Assembly: GCF_004323845.1 (NCBI RefSeq)
Contig: NZ_QPGR01000001.1
Location: 1 to 64,000 of the forward strand
Length of the DNA: 64,000 nt
Direction of reading: 5' to 3'
Source: Campylobacter novaezeelandiae
GTDB lineage: Bacteria; Campylobacterota; Campylobacteria; Campylobacterales; Campylobacteraceae
Shown: positions 58,697 through 64,000 of the stretch, piece after piece
Numbering within the stretch: the stretch's first letter is position 1
Layout: each line of letters opens with the position of its first letter
Program-made: the position numbers and the translations under genes
The notes under the pieces: model-generated
Database searches by the model: none
Told to the model about the DNA's origin: nothing
The model's input: only the letters and a program-made list of their open reading frames with translations

Positions 58697-59268
58697 AATG
58701 TTTTAATTGCGGGGAATTTACTCTTTTAGGATTTTGCGATAAATGTAAAAATAACTTAAAAGAGTTTTCCTTAGGTGTGAGAGTCCTTGATAAAAACTTT
58801 AAAGTTTATTCTTTTTATAAATACGAACAGATTAAACATCTTTTATATTCTAAACATCATTTTTATGGGTATTTTGTTTTTAATATGCTCGCAAAATTAA
58901 GTTTTAAAAAATTTAAAAATTTTTTTAATCCAGATTTAAAAATTAATGCTATAGCCTTAGATGATAAGGTTGAAAATATGCTTTATTCTCATTCAGCAAT
59001 TTTGCTTAGATATTTAAAAAGTAAAAGTATTCAGCCAATTTATAGTGCACTTCATGCTAAATCTAATGTAAAATATTCAGGAAAAAATATACAGTTTCGT
59101 CAAAAAAATAAAAGAAATTTTAAACTATTGAAAAAAATTAATCATCCTGTTATTTTAGTTGATGATATTGTAACTTCTGGCTCTAGTTTATTAGAAGCTA
59201 AAGAGCTTTTAGAAAAAAATAAAATTTTTGTTCTTTTTGCACTTGTTTTAGCTGATGCAAAAGAATAA
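58693..59268 (+). CDS. ComF-like phosphoribosyltransferase-domain protein
   Basis: A 191-residue ComF/GntX-type protein. An N-terminal four-cysteine zinc ribbon (CFNCGEFTLLGFCDKCKNN) is followed by a phosphoribosyltransferase fold with the PRPP-loop-like ILVDDIVTSGSSLLEA near residue 153. In transformable bacteria ComF is needed for natural DNA uptake, and campylobacters are naturally competent. C. jejuni has it between mapA and gyrA, as here. Confidence 0.85.
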   Translation: MKCFNCGEFTLLGFCDKCKNNLKEFSLGVRVLDKNFKVYSFYKYEQIKHLLYSKHHFYGYFVFNMLAKLSFKKFKNFFNPDLKINAIALDDKVENMLYSHSAILLRYLKSKSIQPIYSALHAKSNVKYSGKNIQFRQKNKRNFKLLKKINHPVILVDDIVTSGSSLLEAKELLEKNKIFVLFALVLADAKE

Positions 59269-59305
59269 TTTGATACAATAGTGTTTTTTGGCTTTAAGGA
59301 TTTTT

Positions 59306-61870
59306 ATGGAAAATATTTTTAACAAAGATTCTGATATTGATCTTATTGATATAGAAAATTCTATCAAAAGTAGCTATCTTGATTATTCTATGAGTGTTAT
59401 TATAGGTCGCGCTTTGCCTGATGCTAGAGATGGCTTAAAACCTGTTCATAGAAGAATTTTATACGCAATGAATGAACTTGGTGTGGGCAGCAAAAGCAAA
59501 CATAAAAAATCAGCACGCATTGTAGGGGATGTAATCGGTAAGTATCATCCTCATGGAGATAGTGCCGTTTATGATGCTCTTGTAAGAATGGCTCAAGATT
59601 TTTCTATGCGTTATCCAACCATAGATGGACAAGGAAATTTTGGCTCTATTGACGGAGATAGTGCTGCTGCTATGCGTTATACTGAAGCTAAAATGACAAT
59701 TTTAGCAGAAGAGCTTTTAAAAGATATTGATAAAGATACAGTTGATTTTATTCCAAATTATGATGGAACAACTAATGAACCAGATATACTGCCTTCTAGG
59801 GTTCCAAATTTATTACTCAATGGATCAAGCGGTATTGCAGTGGGTATGGCAACAAATATTCCTCCGCATAGTTTAAATGAGTTAATAGATGCAATTTTGT
59901 ATTTAATTGATCACAAAGAAGCAAGTTTAGAAGAGTTAATGCAATTTATCAAAGGTCCTGATTTTCCAACTGGTGGTATTATTTATGGAAAAAAGGGGAT
60001 TATAGAGGCTTATAAAACAGGTAGGGGTCGTGTTAAAATTCGTGCTAAAACGCATATAGAAAAAAAGGTTAATAAAGACATTATAGTTATTGATGAACTT
60101 CCTTATCAAACAAATAAAGCAAGACTTATAGAACAAATTGCTGACTTGGTTAAAGAAAAACAAATTGAAGGAATTTCAGAAGTTAGAGATGAAAGTGATA
60201 GAGAAGGGATACGTGTTGTTATAGAGCTTAAACGTGAAGCAATGAGTGAGATTGTTCTAAATAACCTTTTTAAATCTACAACAATGGAAAGTACTTTTGG
60301 TGTAATTATGTTAGCAATTCATAATAAAGAACCAAAAATATTTTCTTTAATAGACCTATTAAATTTATTTTTAACACATAGGAAAACAATTATCATTAGA
60401 AGAACAATTTTTGATCTTCAAAAAGCAAGAGCTAGAATGCATATCTTAGAAGGCTTAAAAATAGCATTAGATAATATTGATGAAATTATAGCGTTGATTA
60501 AAAATAGCCCTGATAATGCAAAAGCTAAAGAGGAATTGATTGCTAGATTTAATTTAAGCGAAATTCAAGCAAGTGCTATTTTAGATATGAAACTTGGACG
60601 CCTTACAGGACTTGAAAGAGAAAAAATTGAAAATGAGTTAAAAGAGCTTATTTTGGAAATAGATAAATTAGAAAAAATTCTAAAAAGCGAAGTTTTATTA
60701 GAAAATTTAATTAAAGAAGAACTCAAAGAAATAAGATCCAAATTTGATGTTCCAAGAATTACTCAGATTGAAGATGATTATGATGATATTGATATTGAAG
60801 ATTTAATACCAAATGAAAATATGGTTGTAACTATAACTCATCGCGGTTACATTAAACGTGTGCCAAGTAAACAATATGAAAAGCAAAAGCGTGGCGGCAA
60901 AGGAAAACTTGCAGTTACCACTTATGATGATGATTTTATAGAAAATTTCTTTACAGCAAATACACACGATACATTGATGTTTGTAACTGATCGCGGTCAA
61001 CTTTATTGGCTTAAAGTTTATAAAATTCCTGAAGGAAGTCGAACAGCAAAAGGAAAGGCTGTTGTAAATCTTATCAATCTTCAAGCTAATGAAAAAATTA
61101 TGGCTATTATTCCTACTACAGATTTTGATGAAAGTAAATCTTTATGTTTCTTTACTAAAAATGGTATAGTAAAAAGAACAAATCTAAGCGAATATCAAAA
61201 TATTAGAAGCGTTGGAGTAAGAGCTATTAATCTTGATGAAGATGATGAACTTGTTACTGCTATTATTGTTCAAAGAGATGAAAATGAAATTCTTGATAAA
61301 AATGATGAAAAAGCTATACAAGAAGAAATTAACACTTTAGAAGAGAATTCAGAATTAAGTGATAATATCCAAGGAAAAATGCTTTTTGCTGTGACTAAAA
61401 AAGGTATGTGTATTAAATTTCCTCTTGCTAAAGTTAGAGAAATTGGTCGCGTAAGTCGAGGTGTGACCGCAATTAAATTTAAAGAAAAAAATGACGAATT
61501 AGTTGGAGCTGTTGTTATAGAAAATAATGAGCAAGAAATTTTAAGTATAAGTGCAAAAGGTATAGGCAAAAGAACTACTGCTGGAGAATATAGACTTCAA
61601 AGCAGAGGTGGAAAAGGCGTTATCTGTATGAAACTTACAGATAAGACAAAAGACTTAATTAGCGTTGTAATTGTAGATGAGACCATGGATTTAATGGCTC
61701 TAACAAGTAGCGGAAAAATGATACGCGTAGATATGCAAAGCATACGAAAGGCTGGAAGAAATACAAGTGGAGTTATAGTTGTAAATGTAGAAAATGATGA
61801 AGTTGTTAGTATAGCAAAATGTCCAAAAGAAGAAAGTGAAGAAGAAGATATAAATTTAATTTTGGAATAG
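59306..61870 (+). CDS. gyrA: DNA gyrase subunit A
   Basis: Breaks and rejoins DNA in negative supercoiling. The start is the ATG at 59306 behind TTTAAGGA, giving 854 residues. The upstream TTG frame adds only six residues. The catalytic Tyr lies in [11 protein letters not shown]. The quinolone-determining region reads [20 protein letters not shown] (residues 81-100): residue 86 is Ser where C. jejuni has Thr, and residue 90 is Asp, so no classic T86I-type change is present. The C-terminal GyrA box is QKRGGKGK. Confidence 0.97.
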   Translation: MENIFNKDSDIDLIDIENSIKSSYLDYSMSVIIGRALPDARDGLKPVHRRILYAMNELGVGSKSKHKKSARIVGDVIGKYHPHGDSAVYDALVRMAQDFSMRYPTIDGQGNFGSIDGDSAAAMRYTEAKMTILAEELLKDIDKDTVDFIPNYDGTTNEPDILPSRVPNLLLNGSSGIAVGMATNIPPHSLNELIDAILYLIDHKEASLEELMQFIKGPDFPTGGIIYGKKGIIEAYKTGRGRVKIRAKTHIEKKVNKDIIVIDELPYQTNKARLIEQIADLVKEKQIEGISEVRDESDREGIRVVIELKREAMSEIVLNNLFKSTTMESTFGVIMLAIHNKEPKIFSLIDLLNLFLTHRKTIIIRRTIFDLQKARARMHILEGLKIALDNIDEIIALIKNSPDNAKAKEELIARFNLSEIQASAILDMKLGRLTGLEREKIENELKELILEIDKLEKILKSEVLLENLIKEELKEIRSKFDVPRITQIEDDYDDIDIEDLIPNENMVVTITHRGYIKRVPSKQYEKQKRGGKGKLAVTTYDDDFIENFFTANTHDTLMFVTDRGQLYWLKVYKIPEGSRTAKGKAVVNLINLQANEKIMAIIPTTDFDESKSLCFFTKNGIVKRTNLSEYQNIRSVGVRAINLDEDDELVTAIIVQRDENEILDKNDEKAIQEEINTLEENSELSDNIQGKMLFAVTKKGMCIKFPLAKVREIGRVSRGVTAIKFKEKNDELVGAVVIENNEQEILSISAKGIGKRTTAGEYRLQSRGGKGVICMKLTDKTKDLISVVIVDETMDLMALTSSGKMIRVDMQSIRKAGRNTSGVIVVNVENDEVVSIAKCPKEESEEEDINLILE

Positions 61871-61879
61871 TTTTTGCTT
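61862..61879 (+). promoter_or_regulatory. Sigma-54 promoter of flgPQ, overlapping the gyrA stop
   Basis: TTGGAATAGTTTTTGCTT with GG at 61864-61865 and GC at 61876-61877, exactly 10 apart. The gyrA stop codon TAG (61868-61870) lies inside it. The flgP ATG follows 36 bases after the site, consistent with known RpoN control of flgP in C. jejuni. Confidence 0.82.
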
Positions 61880-61915
61880 TTTAATTTAGAATTACAATAT
61901 ATTGAAGGTGTATAT

Positions 61916-62437
61916 ATGAAAAATTTATTTTTTGTGCTTGTTATAGCAATGGTTTTTGGTGGATGCGTTCCTAATACAACAAAAATGAACAATACAGCTG
62001 CAACAAATAACACTGCTGCAAATAATAATCCAGATATTATTGTTCAAAAAGTAGATAAAGATGATGTAAGAAATATCATCAAGGAAGAAAAAATGCTAGC
62101 ACCTGATGTTAGCGAAACAGAACTTAGTTTCACAGCTGTTGGAGAAGGAATAGCTCCTTTAAATACTGTATCATCAGCGCAAGCTTTAGCACTTGCTAAA
62201 AGAGCTGCAATTACAGATGCTTATAGACAACTTGCAAGCAAACTTTATGGAGTGAAAGTAAATGGTAAAGATACAGTAAAAGATGCTATGTTGAGAAGTT
62301 CAACAATTACTGCTCAAGTTAATGGACTTATAAAAAATGCAAGCGTAATTGATGAGAGCTTTAATCAAGGACTTTATCGAGTTAATGTAGAACTTAAAAT
62401 AGACGCAGACAAGTGGAAAGAATTATTTGCTTATTAA
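61916..62437 (+). CDS. flgP: Flagellar outer-membrane lipoprotein FlgP
   Basis: Forms the basal disk on the outer membrane that is required for motility in Campylobacter. The start is the ATG at 61916 (MKNLFFVLVIAMVFGGC), with lipobox Cys at about residue 17 and 173 residues in all, close to C. jejuni FlgP. An Asn/Thr/Ala-rich linker (22-45) precedes an LPP20-like domain (TAVGEGIAPLNTVSSAQALA...AKRAAITDAYRQLASKLYG). It is followed by flgQ with overlapping frames. Confidence 0.92.
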   Translation: MKNLFFVLVIAMVFGGCVPNTTKMNNTAATNNTAANNNPDIIVQKVDKDDVRNIIKEEKMLAPDVSETELSFTAVGEGIAPLNTVSSAQALALAKRAAITDAYRQLASKLYGVKVNGKDTVKDAMLRSSTITAQVNGLIKNASVIDESFNQGLYRVNVELKIDADKWKELFAY

Positions 62438-62862
62438 TTTTATTAAATTTAAGATTATTTGCCCAAGATGAATTTATATTTTGGGCTGAACTTTCTAGTA
62501 GAAATTTAGTTCTTTTTCATCAAAGTCAAAATATATCTTTGGCAATGACAAAAAGTGATAATTTTTTTAGTGATTTTGTGTGCGAGCTTCCTTATACTCA
62601 AAAAGACTATATTAAATTTCCAAAAAATTCTTTAGGACTAATCGATGAAGATATGCCAAAAAAAATTAAATTGGATTTTTTAAATTCTCATAAAAATGAA
62701 TTAAGTGAATGCTTTATAGGGGCTAAAATTCAAATAAAAAGTTTTACTCAAACAAATCTTTTAAAAGCTCAAAATGAAATTTATATAAAAATTTTACCAC
62801 TTCGCTTTAGTGTTGATTTTGGTTCAAATAGTGCACTGATTTATTATCTTAGAAAAAAATAA
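62413..62862 (+). CDS. flgQ: Flagellar accessory protein FlgQ, GTG start
   Basis: A 149-residue exported protein (ERIICLLILLNLRLFA signal) needed in C. jejuni for stability of FlgP and thus for motility. The frame opens at GTG 62413 inside flgP, 25 bases before its stop. No ATG is available before the signal peptide. One cysteine pair (VCELP and ECFIG) could form a disulfide. Placement after flgP and before flgR matches C. jejuni. Confidence 0.85.
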   Translation: MERIICLLILLNLRLFAQDEFIFWAELSSRNLVLFHQSQNISLAMTKSDNFFSDFVCELPYTQKDYIKFPKNSLGLIDEDMPKKIKLDFLNSHKNELSECFIGAKIQIKSFTQTNLLKAQNEIYIKILPLRFSVDFGSNSALIYYLRKK

Positions 62863-62925
62863 AACATATCAACAGATAAACTTTCTAAATCTTTAATTAA
62901 AATATAAAATAGTTAGCAAAAAGTA

Positions 62926-62967
62926 TATTTTCTATATTTAAAAATATTGTTTTAAATATAGAAAATA
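62926..62967. terminator. AT-rich 18-bp inverted repeat between flgQ and flgR
   Basis: TATTTTCTATATTTAAAA / TTTTAAATATAGAAAATA is a perfect 18-bp stem with a 6-nt loop. It lies 64 bases after the flgQ stop and 87 bases before flgR, and probably ends the flgPQ transcript. No T run follows closely on the plus strand, so another function as a DNA site is possible. Confidence 0.5.
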
Positions 62968-63053
62968 ATTAAAAAAATTAATAAAAACTTAATTTTACCT
63001 TTTTTAAAGTTCTATTTTGCTAATATCTAAAATAAAATTTATAAAGGTTGATT

Positions 63054-64000
63054 ATGAATTTAGTTATAGTCGAAGATGATATCAATATGCGAAAATCTCT
63101 TGAAATTGCTTTGGCTGAATATAAAGAATTTACAATCAAATCTTATAAATCTGCTACCGAAGCTCTAAAAAAACTTGATGACAATGTAGATTTAATTATT
63201 ACAGATATTAATATGCCTGGTATGGACGGACTTGAATTTATAAAAGCTTGTCAAAATAAATATGATTTCATCATAATGACGGGTAATGCTACCTTAAATC
63301 GTGCTATTGAGTCGGTAAGGCTTGGAGTGAAAGATTTTTTAACTAAACCTTTTGATGTCGAAACATTAATACAAGCCATCAAAAGAGCTAAGGTTATCCA
63401 AGAAAAAACAAAAAAAAATCCAAGAAAAAAAGAAAATTTAAATAATGACACTAAGGATTTTTTTGCTACTTCTAAAAATTTGGAGAAAGTTTTAGATTTG
63501 AGCTTAAAGGCAGCTAAAACAGATGCCTCTGTCATGCTTTTTGGAGAAAGTGGAGTTGGAAAAGAAGTATTTTCAAGATATATTCATAAAAATAGCAAAA
63601 GAGCTAATATGCCTTTTGTAGCCATTAATATGGCTGCTATTCCTTCAAATTTAATAGAAAGCGAACTATTTGGTTTTGAAAAAGGAGCATTTACTGATGC
63701 AAATGCATCTAAAATAGGACTCTTTGAGTCTGCTAATGGTGGAACACTTTTTTTAGATGAAATTGGAGAAATGCCTTATGAAATTCAAGCAAAACTTTTA
63801 AGAGCATTACAAGAAAAAGAAATTACAAGATTAGGATCTACTAAAAGCATTAAAATTGATATTAGAATTATTTGTGCAACAAATGCCAATCTAGAAGAAA
63901 AAATTCAAAAAGAAGAATTTAGATCTGATTTATATTATCGTTTAAATACCATTCCTATTAATATTCCTCCTTTAAGAGAAAGAAAAGAAGAAATACTTGA
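63054..64000 (+). CDS. flgR: Sigma-54 response regulator FlgR, 3'-truncated by window edge
   Basis: Activates RpoN-dependent flagellar genes after phosphorylation by FlgS. The visible 315 residues start MNLVIVEDDINMRKSLEIAL, with the receiver Asp in LIITDINMPGMDG and Lys in LTKPFD. A linker follows (about 120-140), then the AAA+ domain: Walker A GESGVGKE, the sigma-54 contact loop GAFTDA (usually GAFTGA), Walker B GGTLFLDEIGEMP and the arginine-finger region FRSDLYYRLNTIPI. The frame is open to base 64000; the C-terminal part lies outside. Confidence 0.95.
   Translation, partial: MNLVIVEDDINMRKSLEIALAEYKEFTIKSYKSATEALKKLDDNVDLIITDINMPGMDGLEFIKACQNKYDFIIMTGNATLNRAIESVRLGVKDFLTKPFDVETLIQAIKRAKVIQEKTKKNPRKKENLNNDTKDFFATSKNLEKVLDLSLKAAKTDASVMLFGESGVGKEVFSRYIHKNSKRANMPFVAINMAAIPSNLIESELFGFEKGAFTDANASKIGLFESANGGTLFLDEIGEMPYEIQAKLLRALQEKEITRLGSTKSIKIDIRIICATNANLEEKIQKEEFRSDLYYRLNTIPINIPPLRERKEEIL

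Overview
The window looks like a chromosome segment of a thermophilic-type Campylobacter, close to the C. jejuni/C. lari/C. upsaliensis group. The base composition is very AT-rich and almost every gene has a recognisable C. jejuni counterpart: napAGHBLD, flgG2/flgG, dccRS, cmeDEF, mapA, flgP/flgQ/flgR and ciaD. Shine-Dalgarno sequences are mostly AAGGA, and flagellar genes carry sigma-54 sites of the form GG-N10-GC. As I remember the C. jejuni NCTC 11168 map, these genes lie there in several separate blocks, so the segment is a mosaic and probably belongs to a species other than C. jejuni or C. coli. The species call is inference.

Layout. 1-1233: 3' part of a DUF2972-like gene. 1338-3203: rpoD (minus). 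3361-4990: rod genes flgG2-flgG behind a sigma-54 promoter. 5204-11449: nap operon for periplasmic nitrate reduction plus a small membrane protein. 11546-14052: three small or secreted proteins, one with a Sec signal followed by a double-glycine motif and one of the flagellar-dependent secreted type. 14134-14644: a decayed P4-type integrase beside a tRNA-Leu. 14941-20135: flgL and ftsK, the latter probably starting at ATT. 20178-22146: groESL with a CIRCE operator. 22256-25734: AsmA-like protein, riboflavin synthase, PgeF-like and a small protein. 25738-27598: dccRS. 27628-37402: rhomboid, PepSY-like protein, a protease-dead FtsH paralogue, mtaB, MscS-type channel, aroB, RCK-like protein, tgt and CorA-like. 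37452-40289: tRNA-Arg, TPR protein, CiaD-like, cca and purU. 40318-43729: Cj0561c-like outer-membrane protein, dnaB and lpxD. 43740-48748: cmeDEF efflux operon (minus). 48780-56075: siderophore uptake locus ending in a cyclic-peptide-type ABC exporter. 56147-64000: lepA, mapA, ComF-like, gyrA, flgP, flgQ and the 5' part of flgR.

The part least like ordinary core genome is 48780-56075. A FhuA-type TonB receptor sits immediately upstream of cmeDEF on the minus strand. Divergently, a FhuC-FhuD-FhuB import set is followed directly by a PvdE/SyrD/YojI-type exporter. A Fur-box-like palindrome lies between the two arms. No siderophore synthesis genes are visible, which suggests use of foreign siderophores. 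The linked exporters could deal with toxic cargo or recycled ligand, which is a hypothesis.

Regulation visible in the sequence includes four good sigma-54 promoters (flgG2, a secreted-protein gene, flgL, flgP), one sigma-28-like promoter at 11494, CIRCE at 22120, palindromes before the Cj0561c-like gene and cmeD, and several strong hairpin terminators between convergent genes.
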